From assembly GCF_000002865.3 (NCBI RefSeq), contig NW_001865051.1, positions 1,014,081 through 1,050,895 on the forward strand: a stretch of 36,815 nt of DNA, read 5' to 3'. Source of the DNA: Monosiga brevicollis MX1 (Eukaryota; Opisthokonta; Choanoflagellata; Craspedida; Salpingoecidae). The translations under genes and the position numbers were made by a program. Shown here piece by piece: positions 22,683 through 33,302 of the stretch (within the stretch, counting starts at the first letter, position 1; each line of letters starts with the position of its first letter). The notes beneath the pieces are model-generated. The model was not told where the DNA came from and ran no database searches. It was given only the letters and a program-made list of their open reading frames with translations.

Positions 22683-22756
22683 ATCCCCTTAGCTCAGTTG
22701 GTTAGAGCGCAGGTCTAATAAACCTGAGGTCGTGAGTTCGAGCCTCGCAGGGGATA
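22683..22756 (+). tRNA. tRNA-Ile (anticodon AAT)
   Basis: The full cloverleaf can be drawn by hand. The acceptor ATCCCCT pairs with AGGGGAT, the D-arm is GCTC/GAGC with AGTTGGTTA in the loop, and the anticodon stem CAGGT/ACCTG encloses the loop CTAATAA, so the anticodon is AAT. The T-arm GTGAG/CTCGC encloses TTCGAGC, and the discriminator is A. The A-box-like TTAGCTCAGTTGG and the B-box GTTCGAGCC are intact. There is no intron, and a T5 Pol III terminator follows within ten bases. With A34 deaminated to inosine it would read AUU, AUC and AUA. Confidence 0.96.
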
Positions 22757-22778
22757 ACCTTTTTGTGCTTGCCGCTTT

Positions 22779-22844
22779 TTGTCAGACATCCTCTTGTACA
22801 ATTGTCAGATGTTTTACTTTGTCTGACAACCCTTATCTGACAAT
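22779..22844. repeat. Clustered TTGTCAGA octamers with inverted repeat
   Basis: TTGTCAGA occurs at 22779 and 22802 on the plus strand and at 22822 and 22836 on the minus strand. ATTGTCAGAT (22801-22810) and ATCTGACAAT (22835-22844) make a perfect 10-bp inverted repeat, and TTGTCTGACAA (22819-22829) is a dyad by itself. The cluster starts just after the tRNA terminator. Confidence 0.85.
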
Positions 22845-22899
22845 CTCTCTCTCTCTTTACGCTTTCCCATGCAGCAGCAGCACGAGCAGGCAAGCAACT

Positions 22900-22949
22900 N
22901 NNNNNNNNNNNNNNNNNNNNNNNNNNNNNNNNNNNNNNNNNNNNNNNNN
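22900..22949. other. Assembly gap (50 N)
   Basis: A run of N of round length, so the true distance between the tRNA side and the MYPT side is unknown. Repeats on either side probably caused it. Confidence 0.99.
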
Positions 22950-23112
22950 ACAATTTATTTGTGTGTATGTGTGCGTGTGTGTGCATTTGAATGCAAAAAG
23001 CGCGCGAGCGAGTCGTCCCGTCGTTGTCGTCGTCGTTGTTGTTGGCTGGAGCTGTCTGTGTGTGCTCCCTCCCTCACGGCCTCGCACTCACTGGTTCGTG
23101 GAGGATCGGTTC

Positions 23113-23268
<156 letters not shown>

Positions 23269-23358
23269 GACCCAACACTTCGCGCTCACGAGATGGGCCT
23301 GCAGCGCTGATTGCAAGTGGTCCAGTGTTGAGGAGGGGCTCGGACGAAGCGATTCAGC

Positions 23359-25419
23359 ATGGCGACCACTGAATTTGTCGCCCGCGATCTCGGGAGTCAG
23401 GTGCGCGCTCGACAGGAGCGCCGCCGCCAGCTGGAGGTTTGTTGCCAGTCCACCTAGGCCTGCTTCGAGATAGCTGTGCCGTTCGATTCAGTTCTGGTCG
23501 CTGCATTCATGTTGGCCGGTTGTGTGAATGTGATTGGTGTGATTGGCATAGCGCTGGCGAGAGCGACAGACAGCGGGGTTTGCCGTGCCTGAGCCGTCGG
23601 GGACAAAGCAATCTGATGACACGGATCACGTTCATTTTGACGTGGATGTGATGCTTTTATCTGCGGCCGCTCAACATGATCTTCCCGAGGTTCAGCGCCT
23701 TCTCTTGCAGCCAAGCGTCAATGTCAACGCCGGCAATACGGATGGTCTCACGGCCCTGCACCAGGTTCAATCCCCCCTCCCCGTGGACCCCCTTCATTTG
23801 CTCTTGTGAGCAAGCCGCCTAGAGCCGTTGTCAAAGCCTTCTGACCATTGTGCTGTGTTCTCCCAAGGCTGCCCTTGATGGCCACGTGGCCATGGGCCAG
23901 GCCCTATTGGAAGCGCATGCCGATCCCAATGTAGTTGACAACGAGGTGCGCTGCGCTTGCACAGTCCGCGCTCCGGACATGCGCCACAACTCAACAAGTC
24001 CCACCCCATTCAATAGCACTGGACACCGCTGCACGCTGCTGCTGCCCAAGGCCACACAGAAATGGTTGAGTCAGTAGCCCTGCTTTCAAAGGCCGCGCGC
24101 CCGGGTCACACTGATCCATCGTTTCCCACTGGTCCATCGTTTCCCACATCCCGAGCCTCATTCCCACTGCCTTGCTTCCCTCGCGGCTCCGTGTATGCCA
24201 CTCACGGTTTGGCAGGTTGTTGGTGAAGCACGGCGCCGATTTAATGGCAGTCAATGTCGATGACCAATTACCAATAGACCTGGCCCGCGATATAGCCAAC
24301 CGTGAAGATCCTCCCGAATGCGACGACCCAGAGGCACTCGCTGATGCCCTATCCGATCTTCTGGGCTCTTTTATGACCGCACAAGGTACGCGAACCAACG
24401 TTGTGGCACCTCGCATGCAGCGGCCTTTCCTGGTCTAGGTGTCTCGATCAACATGCTTGGCCGTGTGCCGGCGTCGGCACCCTCATGCTGCAGCTCTTTT
24501 GCTCTACCTCACGTGGCTTGCAGGTCTCGACGCGGCCGCTGCTGAAGCTCGTCGTTTTCAGAGTCGGCGTCAGATGGAGGCAATCGTGGCCAGTATTGAG
24601 GCAGGCCAATCGGATGTCAATGCCCCAGTCACGGCCGATCACGCCACGGCACTGCACATTGTGGCCGCACACGGCTGGGCCGACGTAAGTCATGCAGACT
24701 TTGGCATGCGCTTCGCATGAGGGGAGAGTTGGTGTTAAGCACATTTCTTTTCCAGGAGCCGTGCATGCGCGCTCAATGTTGACACGCAAACAATGGCCCG
24801 ACCCGAGGCAGTTGGTGGATCGACTCTTGACCCTAGGCGCGTCTGCCAATCAGCCAGACGACGATGGCTACACCCCCATGCATGCTGCCGTCGCCTTTAG
24901 CCAGGTAGGCGTGTTGTGCCTCGACCATCCGCACCGTCACGTGTGCGCTCTCTCGTTGACGGTCATCGCATCCAGGAGACAACACCACATTGTCACTCCT
25001 CATCCCCTTGTCATCATCAACACCCCCACACGGCTAGATTGAAATCGTTCTAGCCCTTGTGGATGGTGGCGGGCAGGTTGATGTGCAGGTTTGTCTGCCT
25101 GCCCAAGGCTTGGAATGCTCCAAATGGTCATCCCATCTATATCAGCTCGAGGCTGGTCCCCGCTTCCTCGAAGAAAAATCTTGCCCCACCGGGCTTCTTC
25201 TCCATTTCCTTGCTCAAAATGGCTGGCATGCTCGCAGACAAATAATGGCCTTACACTGGCCGACCTGGTTCACCCAGACGACGACACCATGCGGGTATGG
25301 CAGTTTCTGCTGGATTGGGCCTCTCAAGACTCGTTGCCCTCTGTCCCCTGCCATTCGCAATGAGTCGACCACACACTGATGACATGAACCCGCCCTTTTG
25401 GTTTTTCTGGGTTTTTCTT

Positions 25420-25455
<36 letters not shown>

Positions 25456-27256
25456 AATTGGTTCCGCTTTTGCCACAACGCGTACTTGATAGACAGAATA
25501 GTTTGCGCCGCGCTCGCGCCAAGGCACAGCCGCAGTCTGCGGCAAGTTTAGCGGGCAGTGCTGCCGAAGGTTCCGTTGAGCCGTCTTCGTTGTCCGACAA
25601 TGACTTATTGTCTTTAGAGGGACTTGATACTGCTGGCCCCAATATCGAGTCGGACCATGTCATTACCCCACCTCCGCTGGCTGACGCTTCGCCCGAGGAT
25701 TCGTCCACCCACACCCCGGATACAAGTCCTCCCAGTGGTGACGAACACCACACCGTCATGTTAGAGCGTGGCTCCATTAGCTCTTTTACCCCACCAAGCT
25801 CTGGCGTCGAGGATGCCAGCCCCATGACTCGCCGTCTCTCCAGCGTGCGTGCTCGCAAGCAGCTTTCTCGGTTGCCAGAGGACCTCCAGAAAACGCTGGC
25901 AGATGAATCACCCGAAGTTGTTCGGCGCTCCAGCATTACACGGTACGGTCAGGAAGCACCCCACCACATCACATCCCGTGCCCAGCCCTGGCTGTCAAAC
26001 TCTCGATATCTGCCATCCACTGATACATAGGAGCATGGGCAGCAGCAAGCGTGAGGCCGCCACCCGGGACCGTCAGCAGGAGCGCATTGCCATTTTCAGT
26101 GGGAGCACCTCTGTCCTGAACCCAGCGCCTCGTCTCAGCTTTGATCTCACCCATGAGGATGTGGGTGAAGAGGCAACTGTCAGCGAGATGCTGCCCGTTG
26201 AATTCGAGACGCCTTTGGACGCGGCTGAACCCGTTGTTTTTGAGCCTTCGTTCAAGGATGATGCACCGCCAGATCTGGACAGCACAATTGTGCCCGGCGA
26301 GCTGGCAGTGGTGGACAATGGCTCCGATGACCCTCTATTGACGTAGGCTTGCTCTCTTCCTCGCCTGATTGCTCCTCTCATAGCATGAGATCAGCAAGCT
26401 TGTTTGACTTGCTTTGATACCTTGTCTGTTTTTTTTTTTTTTTTTTTGGGTCAGACCATGACGAATTTTGGTTTCCTGTCTGACTTGGCATAGATCTTTG
26501 ACGACTCGCTTAAACCAAGCTTTGGACCGCGTCCAGCATCATGCGGAGCAGGCCATGGAGCACGCTGTACGAGCACGGGCGGCCCGCGATGAAGTCAAGG
26601 AGCTCTGGCGCTTGCTGCAGGTGAGGCCACACTATCAGACGGGACCAGATCTCGATTTGGAACGGCTCAAACCATGAGGTCCTAATTGACGATCTGCTGT
26701 GCCCATGGCCCACAGGTCACTGTACCAAATCACACGATTCCACACCCTTTTCGGTCTCGCTCCAAGAGCCCAAAGACCCGGTCCAAGCATGGCATGCGCT
26801 CCAAGAGCCCCAAACCTGGACGCAAGCCCGTGTGCCGCCCTCGAAGTGATCACGGGTACGTCCAGAGCGTTGGCTTCCAGCCACGCGTTTAATATCAGCT
26901 TTTGTTTCAATATTGGCCACTTGGTATCTTCAAATAGGCGTGAAAGTCGGGGCTCGACTGGCTCCATGGAGCGGAGTAAATCGGCTGGTGCGCGGGGTCA
27001 CCACCATCGAGTCCCAACGAGAAGCAGCGACAGCAAGCTCCGACCCACGAGCTCAGGTGGGGCTCTTACTGATGGGCGTCACGAACTGGACAAGGATGCT
27101 CACCATGCCGCGCGCCGAGGTCGGAGCGTAAGCCCACACATGGGTGCTGAGCCTGTGGTACGCCCGCAGTTTCGTGAGCTCAGCCCAGCCGTCACAGGGG
27201 CCGAGCGCGTACGAATGGCACGGGAAATGGCTGGTCGACGGCCACCTCGGCGCTAG
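23359..27256 (+). CDS. MYPT-like myosin phosphatase targeting subunit
   Basis: Fourteen exons: 23359-23436, 23594-23764, 23868-23945, 24017-24064, 24216-24385, 24524-24684, 24812-24904, 25038-25088, 25238-25294, 25455-25942, 26031-26342, 26494-26620, 26716-26855 and 26938-27256, giving about 764 residues. An Arg-rich N-terminus (VRARQERRRQLE) precedes DHVHFDVDVMLLSAA, in the place of the PP1-binding KVxF site of MYPT1. Ankyrin repeats follow in two groups (DGLTALHQAALDGH, HWTPLHAAAAQGHTEM, LLVKHGADL; then ATALHIVAAHGWAD, LLTLGASANQPDDDGYTPMHAAVAF) with the MYPT-like gap between them. The second half is disordered and ends in basic Ser/Arg stretches; RRSSITR recalls the inhibitory RRST site. 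Such proteins direct PP1 to myosin light chain. The junction 24064/24216 is two bases out of phase by my reading; all others fit. Confidence 0.85.
25421..25452. repeat. (GT)16 forming a 3' splice site
   Basis: The GT array runs directly into the acceptor AG at 25453-25454, before the large MYPT exon 25455-25942. The alternating U/G stretch stands where a pyrimidine tract is expected. Confidence 0.9.
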
Positions 27257-28099
27257 CCGCTGACATTCAAGAGGAATATCTTCTTGCTGCGCCAGGACAG
27301 TTGTGCATAGGAGCATTCAGATGTGCCGTAGAGATGAGGTCAAGCTGACAGACTTGCGAGTCAAGTTTTTGTTTTGCTTCAATTCAAAAGGGAAAAAGAA
27401 AAGAGAGGTCGGATTGACGCACAAACGTCACGGCAAAGACACGGCGACTCCAGCTAACAGTCGCAACGGGACCTGTTTGTCAAGCTTGAAAACAAGAGAA
27501 ATCAACAACTTTGTGGGACGACACGCCGAGTCGCTCACTCGGGGTGGGCGGAAACTCAAGCATGCTGAACAAAAGACTCTGGGGGAGTCACGACACGATT
27601 CCAACTCTCGTGTCAACCCCAATGGGACGTGGAGAAACGCGCAAAAGATAAGAGCGTTGGCCACAACAAAAGAAGGGAGCGAAGAAAAAGAAGGCGAAAA
27701 GCTGACGGAGAAGCAACGGGGGGCAGTTCAACGGGGAAACCCAAACGGGCACAGAAAAAGAGACGAGGTTGAAGGCAGCAGGCTAAAGCTGCTTCGACCA
27801 ACACGGGACAGGGACGTTTGTGTAAGCAAAGCACAGAGCTAACAGGACCGAAAAAGAGTTACGAAAAGAAAAGAAAAAAAAAAACGGTAAGGAAAAACAA
27901 AAGGTTGCAGAGCGGTGCTTGGGGCACATGTCCTCGCTATAGGTGTTGCTTGGCAGCCTACGGGCCGCGCGATGCGCTGGCAGCCCACAAGGATAAAAAA
28001 GCACCACTGCGGTGGCGTTCATTGCGCTTAGACAAGTTCAGTCTCCGGCTGGAAAGGATTGCGGCAGACAGAGAGCGAAATATCAGAAGAAATCGGAGC
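27257..28099. other. Convergent intergenic region MYPT / small membrane protein
   Basis: No gene recognised. It is A-rich on the plus strand. The long plus-strand open frame (about 27303-27842) is Lys/Arg/Asn-rich and lacks any domain. It must include both 3' UTRs. Confidence 0.5.
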
Positions 28100-28682
28100 T
28101 CAGGAGACCAGAGTTGAGGCTGCCTCGAGCAAAACCAGTGGCGGACAGATGCAACGTACAGCGGGGGGACCGGCGAGACGCTTCTTGAGCCAGAGGAACA
28201 TGAAGATGAGCCAGAGGGGACCAGCAAAGAGAAAGCCGACAATCAGCAGACCCAGACCAAGATCCTCTTCATAGTCGGTCTTGGGCTCTGAGTAAAGGTA
28301 GACGCCGACGAGCCTACAAGATGAGGATTGCAGGCCGTGAGAGGTATGGCGAGAAAGTAACTCAGGTGTGCAGCCTTGTTTTGGGTTGGGCGGGCAAGAA
28401 TTTGAGCACAATCATACCAGAAGGGGGAGGTGAACATCCAGATGAAGATGGTGTAGCCCAGAGCACCCAAGCTACAGAGGAAAGGCGGAATGAGAGAAGA
28501 TGGCATTGGCGACAGGGGAAAGCAGCGTGGGTTGGTGGGCCCACGCACAAGCTGTAGGGAGTCTCGTAGCAGCCGACGCGGAGCTTCTCCTCGGCCTGAA
28601 CCTTCATGGCGGCGGCAAGGGCAGCCTGGCGGTTGGCACCGCCTGCAGGGGCGGTGGCGGTGGCGGGGGCGGGGGCAGACAT
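28100..28682 (-). CDS. Small two-helix membrane protein, unknown family
   Basis: Three phase-compatible exons, 28682-28549, 28471-28418 and 28313-28100 (TGA), give about 133 residues. The N-terminal 40 residues are Ala/Pro-rich and then charged (MKVQAEEKLRVG). The first membrane segment is about FLGALGYTIFIWMFTSPFW, running into LVGVYLY. A short acidic loop (SEPKTDYEED) and a second segment (LGLLIVGFLFAGPLWLIFMF) follow, then LWLKKRLAG and a short tail. The ends of the two helices and the acidic loop suggest a hairpin with both ends on the same side. I do not recognise the family and assign no function. The middle donor (TCTG|gtatga) was chosen because it alone joins both membrane segments in frame. 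Confidence 0.65.
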
Positions 28683-29531
28683 TGTGGCTGTGGATGCAGA
28701 ACACCAAAGGCAAATGAGGTGAAGCGCGAGGCCAGAGGCTCACAACTTTTGGGCGAAGAATCAGCCGCAACAAAAGAAGAAGATTACAAAAGAGGGCAAG
28801 GGAAGGACGAAAGAAAGCAAGAAAAGAAGGGCAGGCGGGGATGGCAGAGCCTGATCCCGCGAGGGGAGAGGCCAGCGTGAGGCAGATGAGCGCAGGTACA
28901 CTACATACCAGTACGATTCTGGAAGAGAAACAAAGAAGGCAAAGCCTATCAGGTCGAGGTCGGGGGTGACACATCAAGAACCGGCATGAGGATCAATCGC
29001 AGCAGCTCTCACTGGGGTCGCACATGGTGACACGATGGATGCTACGGTCAAAGAACAAGTCATGCCGCTCAAACACCATGGCATCCGCAACAAGCAAGCA
29101 TCAAGAACAAGTAAAGCATGTGTTGTCTGGCTCCAGAGGCATGCCGGGAGCGACGGCGACGGCGGGCACGAACGGCGGCGCGAGGGGTCCAAACGGAGCA
29201 GTGACAGCAAACGAAGAACCCAAGGCACACCAGTCACAAGTTCAGAGAAAAGAGCGATCGCAGCCATGTTTTCGGGCGGGTCGTGTGAGCCACGGATCCC
29301 TCGAGCCTGCACGATACTTCAACTCGCATGGTGTATCCAAACAGCCACTACAACCGAGCCAGACAAGAAGAACAACCCGAGCCCCGCTGTTCCCGTTCCG
29401 GGCTGCCGTTTCTCTGCCACCCACTTTGACTCAAGGACGAGAACAAATAGCATTTACAACCTCAGTCGCGCGTTTTTCCCGCCTTTTTGATTTGTCGACG
29501 AAAAGAACAAAAGAACAAAGGAAAAGCAAAG

Positions 29532-29568
<37 letters not shown>

Positions 29569-30236
29569 GAAGGGATGATGATGTGCTGCCTGCTAAAGTT
29601 AAAAGAAGTCTTGTCTTTGTTTTTTGCTTTGTCTCTTTTGCTTTGTCTCTCTCTCTTTGTGTGCTGTTGCTGTCATCTCTAACAAGTGGTAGCCCTTTGC
29701 TTTCTCTCTCTATTGTTGTGGCTGTGGTTACCATCTGTCAGTGTGGTGGGGATGACACTTTACTCAAAGGCGTGACAATTGTAACGCTTTCTCAGCTTCA
29801 TGGAACAAAGCGAGGCTGCATGCGCAGCGTCTGCGGGGGTCGGAATGTAGCGACAGTCCCTGCATAGACCCCCAAAATTCCGTGCCCGTCATGCCTTTGT
29901 TGCCCCGCAATCCCCCTAGGCCATGACCCACCTGTTGTCAACAGCTGTTCTCCATACATCTATCCCAAGCCCCAGCCAAGGTCTTCCCACCGGAGGCCAG
30001 TGAGTTCCCCAGCCGGTCCCAAGCTGCAGCCAAGGGCCTTTTCCCGCCCACCGAGCTGGAGCAGAGCGGCGGTCATTTGGTGTCTTGGGGAGCCCCGGGG
30101 TGAGCTCAGCTGTGCATGTTTGGCGCGCCAGCGAGTGGCAGTGCAGTCCGCAGGGGGTTGAATTGAGATCGCAGTGCCTCGAGGCCAAGACGGATTGGAT
30201 TCGGGCTGCCGGCACGCACACGGGGTCTATTTTAGA
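28683..30236. other. Divergent intergenic region upstream of SH3BP5
   Basis: No gene recognised in about 1.5 kb. It includes a GT microsatellite (29533-29565). An acceptor-like tattttag ends one base before the SH3BP5 ATG, so a 5' UTR intron may lie in the right part. Confidence 0.5.
29533..29565. repeat. (GT)n microsatellite
   Basis: About 16 GT units, uninterrupted, in the intergenic region. Confidence 0.95.
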
Positions 30237-32825
30237 ATGGCTGAGGCGACGCCGTCTCAGGAGGAGTTGGCAGGATCCGCGGCCGGTGACACGCTGGTCC
30301 TGAACGCTGCTGATCCGGCCGTGTCGGAATCTGACGGCGGTGTCATGGATGGTGCGCATAGTGGCTCGGCCGATGCCGTGGGCAGCGAACCGGCAAAGAA
30401 GGCAGCCGACGAGGAGGCCAACGGCGCGATGAGCGATGATGGCGGGCAAGAGCTTGGTAGCGGCGATCATGCAACAGACTCAGCTACAGTGGCTGTGGAG
30501 GAAGCAGAGGCGACAACAGGTGTTGATGACGAAGTAGACGTGAATGCGGATGTCAAGGACGACGCAGCGGTGACTGCGGCTGCCGAGGATGAACCGGAGA
30601 TGGCTGCGGTCGCGGAGAACAAAGCAGAGATGACTGCGGATGCCGCGGAAAACGAGCCATCGGTGGCTGCGGCCGCGGAAAACGAGCCACCGGTGCTCAC
30701 GACTAAAGAGACTGAAGAAGAGAGTGCAGATGCCGATGCCGTCACAGCATCTGGAGTACCAGCAGTGAAGAATGCAGAGCCAAGTGCAAATAGCACTGCC
30801 AGCGAGGTAGACCGAGCCCAAGCATCTGCGGAATCACCAGCAGAAACAATCGTACCAGAATCAGATCCCACGGTCGAGTCAACAGAGGCGGCCGACGCAG
30901 AAACAAGCCTGAATTCGTCTGCAGAGGCGGCCCTGGCAACAAAGCCTCACCAGACCGACGTCATGCCTGTGGCTTCCCCCAAGATTGTCGTTGAGATCAG
31001 CGAAAACGATCAGGACGTTTCCAAGGATAGCTCCGCCGAAGATGCCTGGGAAGGACGCGGGGATGCCGATGACTACGAACACGAGGAGGTTGGTCCCACG
31101 TTCGCTTGTGGTTGCGCAAGCGAGCACTTGTCGCTCGATTCGCTGGCCGCCCGAACAAAATCAATTCACCTCGTCTATTTTGCGCGCGCAGGTGGACCCA
31201 CGTGTAGAAATTGCCCTTCAAGATATGAATGATGCCTCGGACGCCATCAATCGGCTCGAGAAGGAACTAGAGGTTCGTCGTTCCTGCCTTCCAAATGTCG
31301 TCCAATCTTGACCCATGTTGGAGGCTCAGGATCCCGTGTCTTCTCATCCCGGCCGTCATGTTGCTTGCGCCTGGCACACCAATGTCTTTTTCTCTTGACA
31401 GGAAACGAAAGCAGCCTTCAAAACAGCCATGGACCAAGTGCAAATAGATCTGCGTGATTTGGCCAACAAGCTCGGGCGCCGCAACATCGACAAGGCCCGC
31501 CCCTATCACCAAGCGCTCTTCCGAGCCCGCAAGGTAGCTTCTTGGCCCCTCTCTGACTCCCAGTCTGCTCAGTTGCTTCTGTCTGTGTCTGCGTCTGTGT
31601 CTGCGTCTCTGGACCTCTCTTTTGGGTCACATCTTCACTGTGCCTGAGAGGAAAGCAAGCAATGTGGTGCAGCCGCTGCGATTCAAGTGTTTGTGTGGTC
31701 TCATGGCGCGCGATGCTCTTCCAGGCCCACTACGAGTCACGGCAGGCAGCTGTGTACTTTGAAAAGGCCTCTGGGGCCTACCAGCAAGCCAAGCAAAAGG
31801 TCAAGGCCACCGAGCAGCAGCTGGAGAAGGGCGCAACCTTTGACGCAAATCTCCAAGCTTCCCTCAACAAAGCCACGCAAGACCTCATGACCGCGTTCAA
31901 CCGCAAAGAACACGCAGATACAATTCACCAGACCAAAACTCAAACCTTCCTCAAAGCCGACCGCGAACTCATGGAGCTGGCCAAGGCACGCAAAAAAATC
32001 ATCATCAAGACCAAGCCTTACTATGAGAGCAAAGTTCAGCACGACAAGATTCTCATGGGTACGTGCATGTGCTCATGGTCCTTGATGCTCGCGTGGCGCC
32101 CCCACCTCAGCCTCAACACTCATGTGAAAATCCATCAATCAGGTCTTCGTCAGCAACTGCTACAGCAGGAGCGTGACATCAAGGCAGCCAAAGAGAAATA
32201 CAGCAACAGTCTCAATACCTTATCCAGCATTAGTGAGGAAATTCACGAGCGACGCGAAGCTGAAAAGGCCGCCAAAACGCCTCCGGCGTCCGCCACCACG
32301 CAGCACGGCGGCGCATCGGTGCCTGCAGAGACCGCCGTGTCTGAGGCGACCGCTGCGAACAGTACAGCCGCACCTGAAGGCGACAAATCGTCGCGTACAT
32401 CTGTGACCTCGAGTCCGCGTCGCGTCTCCTCCGAGGCATCGGATCGTTTGCGTAAACAGATTGAAGAAGCCAAAGCGCAAGAAGCTCTGCAGCTTCAGCG
32501 CGAACAAGCACGCGAAAAGGATCGGGAACAACTTTTGGTATGGCTGCCTGCGTCATGTTCTCTTGTCCCTCGAATCCAGACCCAGACTCACCCCAAATGG
32601 TGCTTGCGTGATGTTGGACAGGCTGCGGAGCAAGCCATGAACGCCGATCTCATGGCAGAAGGCGGAGAGGGTGAGGAAAACGACTACAACGAGGCCGATG
32701 AGACACAAGATAGCATCGTCAGCTCCCAGGACGATCTGCACATGGCGAACGTCTACGAGGAAGACGATGCCAAGCAATCCCCAACACCACCTTCCTCGGC
32801 TGGCGTGGATCCTGTTTCCCAATGA
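30237..32825 (+). CDS. SH3BP5-like coiled-coil Rab11 GEF
   Basis: Six phase-compatible exons: 30237-31088, 31192-31272, 31402-31533, 31725-32058, 32143-32537 and 32622-32825 (TGA), giving about 665 residues. The first exon codes 284 residues of acidic, Ala/Glu/Ser-rich, probably disordered sequence with short internal repeats (AENEP, ENKAEM). From about residue 285 a long coiled coil matches SH3BP5/Sab: VEIALQDMNDASDAINRLEKELE, DLANKLGRRNIDKARPYHQALFRARKAHYESRQAA, KATQDLMTAFNRKEHAD, KIIIKTKPYYESKVQHDKIL, and the hallmark LSSISEEIHERRE. A low-complexity tail with another Gln/Arg coiled segment follows. SH3BP5 proteins fold as a V-shaped coiled coil and activate Rab11; activity here is by homology. 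Human SH3BP5 (about 455 residues) lacks such a long acidic N-terminus. Confidence 0.9.
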
Positions 32826-33288
32826 AGGGTCACGGCCTGAGCACCTGCGCGAGGATGATTCACAGCCCTGACTAGCCCCCCTGCCCGTGCCTTGTGTTCG
32901 CAATCTTCGAACATGCCAGTTTTAGGTTTGAGTTTTGCTTTTGTTCGTCCTGAATGGAATAGAATCACGAGTCCTAGATCGTAGTTGACAATGCGCAAGC
33001 ACATCCTCGCGCGAGGCGGCTTTGGTTTCGAGGGAAAAAAGTGGACAAGAACCTACGCTTTGAGAAAGGGACCGCTTTCATCAGCGTACACGTGTCAATT
33101 CAAGAGATTACATAACAAAAATACGTCGAGAAGCAGAAACAAAGCAAATGAAAATATTCAACAGCGCCGTCCCATCAGACAGTCTTGGGTAAGACAGACA
33201 CGGTGACACAGGCCGGACAACGGGAGCAAAGCGCCCAAGCTAAACCAAGCGACCGGCGAAAGAAAAAAAAAAAAAACTCCCCGAGTCT
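32826..33288. other. Convergent 3' region SH3BP5 / ZDHHC
   Basis: No gene seen. It contains both 3' UTRs. The right end holds an A14 run (33263-33276) and half of the hairpin over the ZDHHC stop codon. Confidence 0.6.
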
Positions 33289-33302
33289 TTATACTCGGAG
33301 CT
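33263..33302 (-). terminator. Hairpin over the ZDHHC stop codon, followed by T14
   Basis: On the transcript strand CTCCGAGT and ACTCGGGG pair (eight pairs, one of them G-U) around the loop ATAAAG, which contains the UAA stop. A run of 14 T begins within about seven bases. The layout is that of an intrinsic terminator, though such signals are not standard for Pol II; its role is inference. Confidence 0.4.

Noticed and set aside
27303-27842. 180-residue plus-strand open frame
   Set aside because: Lys/Arg/Asn-rich composition, no domain and no splice structure; it lies in the 3' region between convergent genes.
29024-29578. Plus-strand open frames of 150-184 residues before the GT repeat
   Set aside because: Low-complexity Ser/Arg/Gln composition, overlapping in two frames with no homology; treated as intergenic.
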